A stretch of 64,000 nt of DNA from NCBI GenBank assembly GCA_018662325.1, contig JABJGM010000007.1, forward strand, positions 62,001-126,000, written 5' to 3'. Position numbers and translations under genes: made by a program. This document shows, one piece after another, positions 16,994 to 25,274 of this stretch. The stretch comes from a bacterium. Its GTDB lineage: Bacteria > Patescibacteriota > Gracilibacteria > UBA1369 > GCA-2718715. A model generated the notes under the pieces. The model had not been told where the DNA came from. It worked only from the letters and a program-made list of their open reading frames with translations, and made no database searches. Each line of letters opens with the position of its first letter. The stretch's first letter is position 1.

Positions 16994-17713
16994 CTATTTG
17001 ATTTGAATCCAGACTTCATTTCTTCTTAAAAAAGGAAGGGTATAAGGACCATTATAAGCTGCATAGATAGCACCGTCTTCGTAAGAAAGATTATTAGAAT
17101 CTAAAATTTCAACCAGCTGGGAATACTTCTCCTTCATCTTCCTAGAACCCATAAACCCTGAATAACGAATCACAGCCAACTTTTGACCTTCAACTTTTTG
17201 AATATCAACCTTAGAATCATTAGGAATGATACTTGGATCAAAATCACTCGGCAAAACAAAAGCCATACCATTAAAATCATAATCCTTCACAGGAGCCGTC
17301 ATATCTAACTTCACAGGAGCTGTCATGTCTAATTTCACGGGAGCTGTCATGTCTAACTTCACAGGAGCTGTCATATCTAACTTCACAGGAGCTGCCATAT
17401 CTAACTTCACAGGAGCCGTCATGTCTAATTTCACGGGAGCTGTCATGTCTAAAGACTCAGAATCGCTGGAACCTGAAACACTATTTTCTCCAGAGATAAA
17501 ATTAAACAATTTTCTAAAAGCTTGATTTTCATATCTACTATCTTCATAGCTAACATAGGCTTGATAATAACCTTCATACTGTCGTACTTCAACATTACTA
17601 CCTAAATCTTGAACAACCTCATAATTAGGTGATTCTATTGAGTAATCAAAAAAGAACAAAAAGCCAAAGTAAACAATAGCAACCAGTAATAAAAATGATA
17701 AAAAATATCGCAT
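16994..17713 (-). CDS. SOUL family heme-binding-like protein with expanded repeat
   Basis: The 239-residue protein starts with one membrane-anchor helix (about residues 3-24) and then follows the SOUL/HBP pattern: YEVVQDLGSNVEVRQYEGY at the start, a (M-T-A-P-V) motif in the middle, and GFMGSRKMKEKYSQL and GPYTLPFLRRNEVWIQI at the end. Family members bind heme or tetrapyrroles; a substrate here is unproven. The usual M-T-x-P-V motif is multiplied into seven tandem 8-residue units (K-L-D-M-T-A-P-V). It stands alone, with no clear operon partner. Confidence 0.85.
   Translation of the reverse strand: MRYFLSFLLLVAIVYFGFLFFFDYSIESPNYEVVQDLGSNVEVRQYEGYYQAYVSYEDSRYENQAFRKLFNFISGENSVSGSSDSESLDMTAPVKLDMTAPVKLDMAAPVKLDMTAPVKLDMTAPVKLDMTAPVKLDMTAPVKDYDFNGMAFVLPSDFDPSIIPNDSKVDIQKVEGQKLAVIRYSGFMGSRKMKEKYSQLVEILDSNNLSYEDGAIYAAYNGPYTLPFLRRNEVWIQIK
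17286..17453 (-). repeat. seven 24-bp in-frame tandem repeats in the SOUL gene
   Basis: Seven consecutive 24-nt units encode (K)LDMTAPV; one unit has MAAPV instead. Unit variants (TAAC/TAAT and CAGG/CGGG) recur in the same order at both ends, which points to duplication of pairs of units rather than simple one-unit slippage. The length is a multiple of 24 and keeps the reading frame. Confidence 0.95.
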
Positions 17714-17882
17714 AGTAAAAACTTAAATTACGTAAATAATAACAAAAAAAATAGTATTCACAAACTCTAAGAAAAAAAATTTTTGTCCAGAGTATTCAGA
17801 TTGGTTAATATAAAAACGCAACTAAGTTGCACTCTTTGAAACAAATGATAAATTAGCCATGTGAATTAATTTAAAAACAAAA

Positions 17883-18187
17883 ATGCAAATTAAAAAGAAG
17901 GAAAAAGAAAAAGCTATCATACGCCCAGAAAACACAAAAAGACATCTGAAATATACAAAGCTTCAGTTGTTGTCAGGAGTGCAATTATTGCAAATATTGT
18001 CCCCTACGGACACATGGCACTTGAACCATTAGGCGTTTCGCACAGAGTAGCCGAAGAGATAAGCTTAGTTACGGCAGGATTACTTTTTACTCTAGAAATG
18101 ATAGCTATGGATATTCGAATTACAATCGAGAATATCAAAGAAAAAACAAAAAAAATTCGCAACACAATCTCAAAACAAAAAGACTAA
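17883..18187 (+). pseudogene. small membrane protein gene split by a -1 frameshift
   Basis: From the ATG at 17883 one frame encodes a basic N-terminus (MQIKKKEKEKAIIRPENTK...) and stops after 48 codons. The -1 frame is open from about 17894 to a TAA at 18187 and encodes a protein-like sequence with two hydrophobic stretches (ASVVVRSAIIANIVPYG and ISLVTAGLLFTLEMIAM) and a basic tail. Adding one A to the A5 run at 17936-17940 joins them into a protein of about 100 residues. This may be a lesion, an assembly error in a homopolymer, or programmed slippage. An ATG at 18014 could give a 57-residue fragment. Confidence 0.5.
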
Positions 18188-18211
18188 AAAAAGCCTTTTA
18201 TAAAAGCTTTT
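18186..18211 (-). terminator. terminator of the tRNA-Asp gene
   Basis: On the minus strand, AAAAGC and GCTTTT pair around an AT loop and are followed by a T-run, 5 nt after the encoded CCA of the tRNA. Confidence 0.75.
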
Positions 18212-18215
18212 GAAG

Positions 18216-18292
18216 TGGCGGGATCGACGGGATTTGAACCCGCGACCTCCTGCGTGACAGGCAGGCGTTCTAACCAGCTGAACTACGACCCC
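18216..18292 (-). tRNA. tRNA-Asp (GTC)
   Basis: The 77-nt cloverleaf has a 7-bp acceptor stem (GGGGTCG with CGATCCC), D-arm, anticodon loop CTGTCAC with anticodon GTC, and a T-arm containing GGGTTCAAATCCC. The 3' CCA is encoded. It is transcribed alone, with its own promoter and terminator. Confidence 0.97.
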
Positions 18293-18311
18293 TATTGAGA
18301 TTTGTATAGCT

Positions 18312-18339
18312 ATATTATTCTACCAGAGAAAAAAGTCAA
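18312..18339 (-). promoter_or_regulatory. promoter of tRNA-Asp
   Basis: On the minus strand TTGACT (18334-18339) and TAATAT (18312-18317) are 16 nt apart, about 20 nt upstream of the mature 5' end of the tRNA. Confidence 0.75.
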
Positions 18340-18390
18340 CCCTTTTTTTAAAACTTTAAAAATGATAAATTGAAATAAATAATCACTAAA

Positions 18391-19491
18391 ATGAAAATAG
18401 GAATTGACTGTCGTATGCTCGGAGATAAATTTACCGGAATCGGTGTTTATTTAGAAAATCTCGTAAAAAAATTAAACGAAATAGACTCCAAGAATCAGTA
18501 TGTTCTTTTTGAGAATAATCAAAATCCAATCAAGTTAGAACTCAAAAAAAACTTTAAAATCAAAACAGTTAATTGTCCTATATACAGTTTAAAAGAACAA
18601 TTTTTATTTCCTTTTTATCTATATAAAGAAAATTGTAATTTAGTTCATTTTCCACACTTTAATGCACCTTTGCTTTATCTAAAAAAGAACATATTAACTA
18701 TACACGATTTGACTCTACATATGTTTCCAGGAAAAAAATATTCAAAATTATACCACAAAGCTGCTTACTTAATAAGCTTTATAGGAAATTGCATGAAAGC
18801 CAAAAAAATAATTTGTGTAAGCCAAAACACACTTCAAGACCTAACAAGTAAATATTCATTTCTTAAAAAGAAATCGGAAAAAATTCTATTAGGATCTAAC
18901 TTTCCAGAAATTCAAGAAAGTAAGCAGAAAAAAAACTACATACTATATTATGGAAATTGGAAGTCTCACAAAAATATAGAAACACTAGTCAAAGGATTTG
19001 ATATTCTTAAAGAAGATTATAATTTTAGCGGAAAATTATTATTAACCGGAAAACCCAGCCGTGAATACACTGCACCTTTGAATCAAATCAGAAAGTCGAA
19101 ATTTAAAAAAGACATTATAAAACTCGGTCACGTTTCAAAAATGGATTTAGTAAAGTACATTCAAGAAGCAAAATTAGTAGTGATTCCATCGTATTATGAA
19201 GGATTTGGACTTCAGATTTTAGAGTCTTTAGCCAACAAAACAAATGTAATTGCCTCCAATACTTCTTCCCTACCTGAAGTTGGAAAAGACGCTTGTTTAT
19301 ACTTTGACCCAAATGACCCTCAAGAGCTAAGCTTAAGAGCAAATCAAATTTTAACAGATCCAAAAAAAGCAGATAAACTAGTTAAGAAGTATCATAAATT
19401 TAAATTAGATTTTTCTTATTTAAAGATGACAAAAAAAACACTTGAAATTTACTTAAGCACAATCAAACAAAGCAATGGTCTGTCAAAATAG
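18391..19491 (+). CDS. glycosyltransferase family 4 (GT-B) protein
   Basis: The 366-residue cytoplasmic protein is a retaining GT-B glycosyltransferase. The N-terminal glycine-rich loop is MLGDKFTGIGVYLENL, and the C-terminal donor-binding half has ILYYGNWKSHKNIETL and the E-x7-E motif in IPSYYEGFGLQILESLA. Such enzymes transfer a sugar from an NDP-sugar to a glycan or lipid. Acceptor and donor are unknown. The Wzx and Wzy genes near 58 and 63 kb fit a surface polysaccharide pathway, though they are not linked to this gene. Confidence 0.9.
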   Translation: MKIGIDCRMLGDKFTGIGVYLENLVKKLNEIDSKNQYVLFENNQNPIKLELKKNFKIKTVNCPIYSLKEQFLFPFYLYKENCNLVHFPHFNAPLLYLKKNILTIHDLTLHMFPGKKYSKLYHKAAYLISFIGNCMKAKKIICVSQNTLQDLTSKYSFLKKKSEKILLGSNFPEIQESKQKKNYILYYGNWKSHKNIETLVKGFDILKEDYNFSGKLLLTGKPSREYTAPLNQIRKSKFKKDIIKLGHVSKMDLVKYIQEAKLVVIPSYYEGFGLQILESLANKTNVIASNTSSLPEVGKDACLYFDPNDPQELSLRANQILTDPKKADKLVKKYHKFKLDFSYLKMTKKTLEIYLSTIKQSNGLSK

Positions 19492-19554
19492 AATGCTTTA
19501 AGAAAAATTAAAAATGGTTTATAAATTTAGTAGGCGAAAGTTTAATTTACAGAT

Positions 19555-19833
19555 ATGTTTGTGAGCCTTAATTCAGTCTTCGAAAAAGTTTCAAATAGAA
19601 GAAATATGAAGCAAACTTTGGATAAAACCTATCTTTGTTTCAAATTTCAAAACTTTTTAAAAGAACAAGGCTTTGACTGTAAGGTAAGCAAAGTTCACTT
19701 GAATAGCGTATATATTCAAGAAGAAAATCCATGCATTAAACAGGCATTAATTTTTAAAAGGGATAAAATTTTAGCGGAATTCAATCAATCTCAAAATTTA
19801 CAAAAAATCAATAAAATTGCCTTTTTAAAATAA
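19555..19833 (+). CDS. small DciA/DUF721-like protein
   Basis: The 92-residue protein resembles short DUF721 (DciA-type) proteins. It has an N-terminal LNSVFEKVSNRR helix, a central beta segment (SKVHLNSVYIQEENPCIKQAL), and a final helix-strand DKILAEFNQSQNLQKINKIAFL like the conserved lN...g...ikkIrf ending. DciA loads the replicative helicase in many bacteria. The match is by pattern only and the protein is short, so a generic hypothetical is the alternative. It precedes rpsP. Confidence 0.45.
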   Translation: MFVSLNSVFEKVSNRRNMKQTLDKTYLCFKFQNFLKEQGFDCKVSKVHLNSVYIQEENPCIKQALIFKRDKILAEFNQSQNLQKINKIAFLK

Positions 19834-19839
19834 TTCAGC

Positions 19840-19868
19840 TTGACTATTTCAATAGTGCTTGGTATTTT
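19840..19868 (+). promoter_or_regulatory. promoter of the rpsP-khpA operon
   Basis: TTGACT (19840-19845) and TATTTT (19863-19868) are 17 nt apart. A second possible pair, TTGGTA (19859-19864) and TATACA (19881-19886), 16 nt apart, lies just downstream and would give a very short leader before the TTG start at 19901. Confidence 0.5.
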
Positions 19869-19900
19869 ACTTTCACTTTATATACATAACTCTAAGACAA

Positions 19901-20212
19901 TTGTTAGTAATAAGATTACAACGTACAGGTCGGCGAAATTTAGCAACATATAGAATTGTTGTGGCCGAAAAAAGTGCTGCGGTAAAGAAAAAAATCGTAG
20001 AGGCGGTTGGACACTACCTACCAACTCAAACTCCAAAAGTTTTGGAAGCTAATCAAGAAAGAATCACTTACTGGATTTCACAAGGTGCACAACCTTCTCC
20101 AACAGCTGCTTCTTTACTTAAAAGCTTAGGAATGAAAGACATGGATAAATACATGACTAAACCTAACAAAAAAGGTAAAAAGAAAAAAGCAACTGAAGAA
20201 GCTGCAGCTTAA
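19901..20212 (+). CDS. rpsP: 30S ribosomal protein S16
   Basis: S16 is a small-subunit protein needed for 30S assembly. The family N-terminus is M-L-V-I-R-L-Q-R-x-G, and here that requires a TTG start at 19901 giving MLVIRLQRTGRR. The ATG at 19859 would add 14 residues foreign to the family and overlap the promoter. The 103-residue protein continues with YRIVVAEKSAAVKK and ERITYWISQGAQPSPTAASLL and ends in a Lys-rich tail. It is followed by khpA, a common bacterial pairing. Confidence 0.95.
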   Translation: MLVIRLQRTGRRNLATYRIVVAEKSAAVKKKIVEAVGHYLPTQTPKVLEANQERITYWISQGAQPSPTAASLLKSLGMKDMDKYMTKPNKKGKKKKATEEAAA

Positions 20213-20258
20213 TAAGCATATAAGTAAAAAACTAGCTTAATATCCCTAACTTTTTAAA

Positions 20259-20564
20259 ATGACAGAAGCACACAAAGATAGAGATTTCATTGAATTTGTT
20301 GTCAAAAACATTGTAGACAATCCAGACGAAGTAGAAATCGAAAGAAATATTGACGACCTAGGAGTTTTAGTTACTCTAAAAGTTGCAAAAGAAGACATGG
20401 GTAAAATTATCGGTAAAGGCGGACAAACTGCTAAAGCTATGAGAATTTTACTAAGATTAATCGGATCAAGAACTGAAAATAGAGTGAACTTGAAAATCTT
20501 AGAACCAGACGGGGCTGAAGTAGAACTTCCAAACGCTGGACTAGACGAAGATCTTGGAGTTTAG
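20259..20564 (+). CDS. khpA: KH-domain RNA-binding protein KhpA
   Basis: The 101-residue protein is a single KH domain with the GxxG loop in GKIIGKGGQTAKAMRILLRL. KhpA usually pairs with KhpB and binds RNA; in Gram-positive species the pair influences cell elongation and division. It lies 46 nt downstream of rpsP and is followed by a strong terminator, so the two form a short operon. Confidence 0.92.
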   Translation: MTEAHKDRDFIEFVVKNIVDNPDEVEIERNIDDLGVLVTLKVAKEDMGKIIGKGGQTAKAMRILLRLIGSRTENRVNLKILEPDGAEVELPNAGLDEDLGV

Positions 20565-20590
20565 TTTGATTCCAAAATTGAATTCTGATA

Positions 20591-20619
20591 AACTCATTAC
20601 ATAAGTAATGAGTTTTTTT
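20591..20619 (+). terminator. terminator of rpsP-khpA
   Basis: A perfect 10-bp stem (AACTCATTAC with GTAATGAGTT) around a 4-nt loop is followed by a T-run ending at 20619. Its 3' arm contains an ATG (20608) in frame with the next gene, which is therefore unlikely to be that gene's start. Confidence 0.92.
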
Positions 20620-21024
20620 ATGTTAAATTTTTTATACTCTCCAATCTTTTTACAAATAACCAAAGGGTCACTGTTAGACACCTCTCAAAACCTTGGAATG
20701 ATGGAAGTTCTAAATAGAGCTATAGCCTTTGGGATGATAGGAGCTGGTACACTTTGTATTGCATTTATATTCTGGGGAGGAATCAGTTTTATACTATCTG
20801 GAGGTGATGAAGAGAAAATTAAATCAGCTGTATCAACAATAAGATATTCTATCTTTGGTTTAATAATTACGATCCTTTCAGTAATAGTAGTTAATGCAGT
20901 CGGAAGAGTAGTTGGTATAAACACAACTGAATATATAAAATTCGAAAACATAGTACAGACAATTCAAAATATCACTCAAGACATTTCATCAGATTCAACT
21001 AGCAACCAAAGATCTTTAGATTAA
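20620..21024 (+). CDS. small two-helix membrane protein, T4SS-pilin-like
   Basis: The 134-residue protein (start at 20620, just after the terminator T-run) has a short hydrophobic N-terminus and two further membrane helices separated by GGDEEKIKSAVSTIRYS, the layout of VirB2/TrbC-like pilin-type proteins widespread in CPR genomes. The role is unproven. No other type IV secretion gene is nearby, and a general small membrane protein is the alternative. How it is promoted is unclear because it directly follows the khpA terminator. Confidence 0.65.
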   Translation: MLNFLYSPIFLQITKGSLLDTSQNLGMMEVLNRAIAFGMIGAGTLCIAFIFWGGISFILSGGDEEKIKSAVSTIRYSIFGLIITILSVIVVNAVGRVVGINTTEYIKFENIVQTIQNITQDISSDSTSNQRSLD

Positions 21025-21036
21025 GGCAATCATAAA

Positions 21037-21423
21037 TTAGACTCTCTTTAAAACCTCTTGAACTTCTTTTAAGAGGTTTTTCCAATCAAATGGAAATTTA
21101 TAAGTTTCAACAGCTCGAATCACGGCAGCAAATTGGGAAAACATTGAATTGTCAACATATAAAAAAGCAAAACCAACTTCACGGTTAGCATCAAATTCAA
21201 CAAACATTTGATTTTCTTTATAAACAATAGGCACCATAGGTTTTAATTTCAAAGCTTGCATAGCTTGATCTTCCATGTTTTTTTCAATTAACAATATATC
21301 CCCTTCTAATTCAGAAATATTTTCAAAATCCTGGAAAAAACACACATTAATACCTTCTTTATTAAAAGCATTTATCAGCTCCGTATCAAAATTACCCAAT
21401 AAAACGACTTTTGGTTTAACCAT
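21037..21423 (-). CDS. hypothetical protein, receiver-like fold
   Basis: The 128-residue protein begins KPKVVLLGNFDTELINAFNKEG and alternates strands and helices over the length of a response-regulator receiver domain, ending in the helix WKNLLKEVQEVLKRV. The phospho-acceptor region (GDILLIEKNM) has no Asp at the expected site, so if it is a receiver-like domain it is degenerate. It is convergent with the pilin-like gene and divergent from the exonuclease. Confidence 0.5.
   Translation of the reverse strand: MVKPKVVLLGNFDTELINAFNKEGINVCFFQDFENISELEGDILLIEKNMEDQAMQALKLKPMVPIVYKENQMFVEFDANREVGFAFLYVDNSMFSQFAAVIRAVETYKFPFDWKNLLKEVQEVLKRV
21050..21081 (+). terminator. terminator of the pilin-like gene, inside the convergent gene
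   Basis: AAAACCTCTT and AAGAGGTTTT form a 10-bp stem with an 11-nt loop and a T-run. It lies 26 nt past the stop of the plus-strand gene and within the last codons of the minus-strand gene. Confidence 0.8.
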
Positions 21424-21478
21424 TTAAATTTATTTTTATATCAAACTATTATATCATAGATTTAAATTAATTAAAACA

Positions 21479-22387
21479 ATGAAAACTGCACTCTATATTG
21501 ACGGAACTGGCGTTTTTTTTCGTGGCTACTACGGTCTACCACCACTAAAAAATTCAAAAGGACAATACCTACAAGGAATAATTGGCTTTTTTAACATTCT
21601 ATTCAGAACCCTAGAAACCTACAAACCTGACTATTTTGCAATCTGCTTTGATAGATCCGAAGAAACAGTCCGAAAGCAAGAATACCCAGAATACAAGGCC
21701 AACCGAAGCAAAGCTCCCGACGATTTGTACGCACAGATGGTTACCCTCAAAGAAATTCTAGAAAACAGCAATTTAAATTATTTAGATCAAGCTGGATACG
21801 AAGCCGATGATATAATAGCTAGTTTAGTTAAACAAAATGTAAAAAATGTAGATCATCAATATGTTTATTCTTCAGATTTAGACCTTTTACAATTAAGCGA
21901 TGAAAAAACCAGCATAATTAAACCTCAAAACGGTTCAAAACCAGATTTAATTTTCACACCCAAAGAGATTCATGAAAAATATGAATTACACCCAAACCAA
22001 ATTGTAGACTACAAGGGACTAAATGGAGATTCATCAGATAATTTAAAGGGAGTTCCAAAAGTAGGTAAAAAAACAGCAACTAAATTGTTAAATGAATTTC
22101 AAAATTTAGAAACAATCTACGAAAATCTAAATACATTGACTCCAAAGATGCAGGAAAATTTTATTAACAATAAAGAACAGGCATTTTTATGTAAAAAACT
22201 TGCAACATTAATAGTTGATTTAAAGACTCCTCAAGTTCAAGAATTGAGTTATAGACAAATAAAAACTCAAAACCTGAGAAATTATTTTAATATGTTAGAG
22301 CTTAACAAAGCTAAAGTTCTACTTGACAGGTTAATCGATTCACAACCTGAATTGCAAAGCCAACGCAGTCAAGATTCACTATTCTAA
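21479..22387 (+). CDS. 5'-3' exonuclease (PolA N-terminal type), stand-alone
   Basis: The 302-residue protein corresponds to the 5' nuclease domain of DNA polymerase I without a polymerase. Acidic metal ligands are in LYIDGTGVFFRGYYG, FDRSEETVRKQEYPEYKANR, YEADDIIASL and YSSDLDLLQL. The helix-hairpin-helix region is GVPKVGKKTATKLL. It would remove RNA primers and flaps during lagging-strand synthesis. The stand-alone form occurs in several phyla. It is divergent from the receiver-like gene. Confidence 0.92.
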   Translation: MKTALYIDGTGVFFRGYYGLPPLKNSKGQYLQGIIGFFNILFRTLETYKPDYFAICFDRSEETVRKQEYPEYKANRSKAPDDLYAQMVTLKEILENSNLNYLDQAGYEADDIIASLVKQNVKNVDHQYVYSSDLDLLQLSDEKTSIIKPQNGSKPDLIFTPKEIHEKYELHPNQIVDYKGLNGDSSDNLKGVPKVGKKTATKLLNEFQNLETIYENLNTLTPKMQENFINNKEQAFLCKKLATLIVDLKTPQVQELSYRQIKTQNLRNYFNMLELNKAKVLLDRLIDSQPELQSQRSQDSLF

Positions 22388-22600
22388 ACTAAAAACAAGC
22401 TAAAACACATAAAGCTTTTTAAATCAAGTTAAATCTGATTAAGCAAATTTCAAAGCCATAAAATAGATTCTTGGCTTTACAAAAACTAATAAACTGAACA
22501 CATTTAAGGTACAAAGAGGTTTTGTGCTTAAATACAAGCAAAATTCAGATTGCATAATCAAAAATTTTCCATTAATTTGATTATACATTTAAATTAAACT

Positions 22601-23842
22601 ATGGCAGGAAATCGAAATTTTGTAAGTATTGATATTGGAAGCCACACTATTCGTACAGTTGTCGGTATTTTAGACGATAATTCAAGTACTCCTCAAATTC
22701 TTGGAGTGGGAATAGCTCCCTCTGAAGGGATTAGAAAGAGTATGGTTGTTGATATTGAAGAAGCAATCAGAAGTATCTCTTTAAGTCTAGAAGATGCTGA
22801 AAGGTTAAGTGGTGAGCCAATCAATCACGTTTTTGTTGGAATGGGTGGACACCATCTAGAAAGCTACAACTCAAAAGGAGTTATTGCAATTTCAAACCCA
22901 AACGGAGAAATTATGGAAGACGACATAGATCGTTCTCTAGAAGCAGCACAAGCTGTGGCGATTCCGAATAACCGAAAAATTTTAAGAATTATCCCAAGAA
23001 CATTTACAGTAGACGATCAAGAAGGAATTAAATACCCAGTAGGAATGACAGGAATTAGACTAGAGGTTGATGCTCATATAGTTACAGGAATGACTCCTGG
23101 CGTTAAAAACCTAGAAAAATGTATATTCGAATCGGGAGTAGACATCGATGATGTTGTTCCAAACGGATTAGCTGCTGCCGAAGCTGTACTTCAAAGAAGA
23201 CAAAAAGAACTTGGAGTAGTAGTACTTGATATAGGTTGTGGTTCTACAAATATGACTGTTTACGAAGAAGGAACAATTTTACACTCTAAAGTTCTTCCAA
23301 TTGGAGGAGAATCAGTAACAAACGATGTAGCAATTGGACTAAAAAGTTCAATCGAAAGTGCTGAAAAAATTAAAATTGAATACGGAACTTGTAAACCAGA
23401 AGATATTGATTCAAAAGAACAAATTGATTTATCTTTGATTTCAAAAGTAGATCTACATCAAGTTTCACGAAAAACTTTATCTCAAATCATTCAAGCCAGA
23501 TATCAAGAAATTTTAGAACTTGCTAAAAACGAATTAATTGCAATCAACAGAGATGGAACACTTCCAGCTGGAGTTGTAATTACAGGGGGTGGATCAAAAA
23601 TGCAAGGTTTAATTGACCTTTCAAGAGACACTCTTAAATTACCTGCTCAAATCGGTTTCCCTCAAAACTTCCAAGGAGTTTTAGAACAAGTTGATGACCC
23701 AAGTTATTCAACTGCAATTGGACTACTAATTTGGGGTAGCCGGTTCTCGGATACTCAAGGTTCAAGCTTAGGCTTTAGTAACGTTGACTTTTCCAAGGTA
23801 GCTGATACACTAAAATCCTGGCTTAAAAATTTGATGCCTTAA
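22601..23842 (+). CDS. ftsA: cell division protein FtsA
   Basis: FtsA is the actin-like membrane tether of the Z ring. The 413-residue product has the phosphate-binding SIDIGSHTIRTVVGI at the N-terminus, VVLDIGCGSTNMTVYEEG and ITGGGSKMQGL, and ends in a short amphipathic helix (DTLKSWLKNLMP) suited to membrane binding. It is followed after 66 nt by ftsZ. The 213-nt gap upstream contains an AAAGCC/GGCTTT hairpin (22452-22478) with no T-run; I see nothing else there. Confidence 0.96.
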   Translation: MAGNRNFVSIDIGSHTIRTVVGILDDNSSTPQILGVGIAPSEGIRKSMVVDIEEAIRSISLSLEDAERLSGEPINHVFVGMGGHHLESYNSKGVIAISNPNGEIMEDDIDRSLEAAQAVAIPNNRKILRIIPRTFTVDDQEGIKYPVGMTGIRLEVDAHIVTGMTPGVKNLEKCIFESGVDIDDVVPNGLAAAEAVLQRRQKELGVVVLDIGCGSTNMTVYEEGTILHSKVLPIGGESVTNDVAIGLKSSIESAEKIKIEYGTCKPEDIDSKEQIDLSLISKVDLHQVSRKTLSQIIQARYQEILELAKNELIAINRDGTLPAGVVITGGGSKMQGLIDLSRDTLKLPAQIGFPQNFQGVLEQVDDPSYSTAIGLLIWGSRFSDTQGSSLGFSNVDFSKVADTLKSWLKNLMP

Positions 23843-23908
23843 TTAGTCAAAAAAAATTAAGAATCAATAGAAAGTTTCGGACTTAAACCATTTATAAACC
23901 CTATTTGC

Positions 23909-25159
23909 ATGACACAAAACAATAGATCGCACAACACTGAAGATACACTAAGACAATTGTTTTCTGGTTCAAAAAACAAAGCTAAAGCAATGGAAGTTGC
24001 ACCAGAAATCACGCCAGTTGCTAGAATTAAAGTAATTGGTGTAGGAGGAGGAGGATCCAATGCGGTTAACCGAATGATCAAGTCTCAACTTCAAGGAGTT
24101 GAGTTTATTGCCATCAATACAGATGCGCAAGCTTTATATTATTCGGATGCAGATACCAAAATCAATATTGGTAAATCTACTACTCGTGGTCTTGGAGCAG
24201 GATCAGCTCCATCAGTTGGTAAACAATCAGCTGAAGAATCTTCTGAAGAAATCAAACAAGCTTTAGATCAAACAGACATGGTATTTATTACCTGTGGTCT
24301 AGGTGGTGGTACTGGTACAGGTGCCGCTCCAGTAGTAGCAGAAATTGCTAAAGAACTTGGAATCCTAACAGTTGGAGTAGTTACAGAACCATTTGGCTTT
24401 GAAGGACCAAGAAGAAGAAATCAAGCCGAAGACGGACTTTTGGCTCTTAAAGAAAAAGTTGATACATTAATTACTATTCCAAACGATAGAATTAAAAACA
24501 TTATCGACAAAAAAACTCCATTAATGGAAGCCTTTACAGTTGTAGATGACGTGTTAAGACAAGGTGTACAAGGAATCTCGGATCTTATTACAGTTCACGG
24601 TATGATCAATGTCGATTTCGCCGATGTTAAAACTGTAATGGAAAATGCTGGATCTGCCCTTATGGGAATTGGATTTGGAACGGGTGAAGAAAGAGCAGTT
24701 GAAGCTGCTAAAGCTGCAATTGCAAGTCCCCTACTTGAAATGGATATTGATGGTGCTAGAGGAATTCTATTCAATGTTACAGGTGGATCTGACCTTTCTA
24801 TGTTTGAAGTTGATGAAGCTGCGAAAATTATTACAGAAGCTGCAGACCCAGAAGCAACAATTATCTTTGGTGCTGTAATCAATGAAAATTATACTGGTGA
24901 AGTTAAAATTACTGTAGTTGCAACTGGTGTTGACGAAGCTGCCAAGAAAAGAAAACTTCAACAAAAAGGTTTTCATGCTCAAAGCTTAAACAATCAAAAC
25001 CACTCGCAAAATTTAAGCTCTAACTCACAAAATAGTTCAAGCGGACACCAAGATCAGCTTTTGAATTTTGGACCATCTAAAGGATCATCAGTTGCTCCAA
25101 AACCAGAAGATGAACTAGACATCCCTGCTTTCATTAGAAACAACATGAAAAAGAACTAA
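23909..25159 (+). CDS. ftsZ: cell division protein FtsZ
   Basis: FtsZ is the tubulin-like GTPase of the division ring. The 416-residue protein has [12 protein letters not shown], the GTP-binding [16 protein letters not shown] and [12 protein letters not shown] Ser/Asn/Gln-rich linker follows, and the protein ends with DIPAFIRNN, the C-terminal peptide that binds FtsA and other partners. The intact tail fits the adjacent ftsA. A terminator follows. Confidence 0.97.
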   Translation: MTQNNRSHNTEDTLRQLFSGSKNKAKAMEVAPEITPVARIKVIGVGGGGSNAVNRMIKSQLQGVEFIAINTDAQALYYSDADTKINIGKSTTRGLGAGSAPSVGKQSAEESSEEIKQALDQTDMVFITCGLGGGTGTGAAPVVAEIAKELGILTVGVVTEPFGFEGPRRRNQAEDGLLALKEKVDTLITIPNDRIKNIIDKKTPLMEAFTVVDDVLRQGVQGISDLITVHGMINVDFADVKTVMENAGSALMGIGFGTGEERAVEAAKAAIASPLLEMDIDGARGILFNVTGGSDLSMFEVDEAAKIITEAADPEATIIFGAVINENYTGEVKITVVATGVDEAAKKRKLQQKGFHAQSLNNQNHSQNLSSNSQNSSSGHQDQLLNFGPSKGSSVAPKPEDELDIPAFIRNNMKKN

Positions 25160-25184
25160 GAACTCTTCATTCAAACTAAACTCA

Positions 25185-25217
25185 AAAACCCCGAGCCTTA
25201 ACTCTCAGGGTTTTTTT
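25185..25217 (+). terminator. terminator of ftsAZ
   Basis: AAACCC and GGGTTT arms with an inner GAG/CTC pairing form a hairpin followed by TTTTT, 25 nt after the ftsZ stop. Confidence 0.85.
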
Positions 25218-25245
25218 ATTTATTCTTAACAGCAATATTTATTTA

Positions 25246-25270
25246 CAAAAAAAAGGAGCAAATTGCTCCC
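25246..25270 (-). terminator. terminator of the giant-protein operon
   Basis: On the minus strand GGAGC and GCTCC pair (extendable with AA/TT) and are followed by eight T, just after the stop of the 1720-residue gene. Confidence 0.85.
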
Positions 25271-25274
25271 TTGA

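Noticed and set aside
17325-17525. Plus-strand ORF with repeated SNFTGAV motifs.
   Set aside because: It is the antisense shadow of the 24-bp repeat in the SOUL gene.
20608-20619. ATG at 20608 as the start of the pilin-like gene.
   Set aside because: It lies in the 3' arm of the khpA terminator; the ATG at 20620 is free and gives a normal N-terminus.
24595-24982. Several ORFs of 70-95 codons in other frames of ftsZ.
   Set aside because: They are shadows of a highly conserved gene and have no family features.
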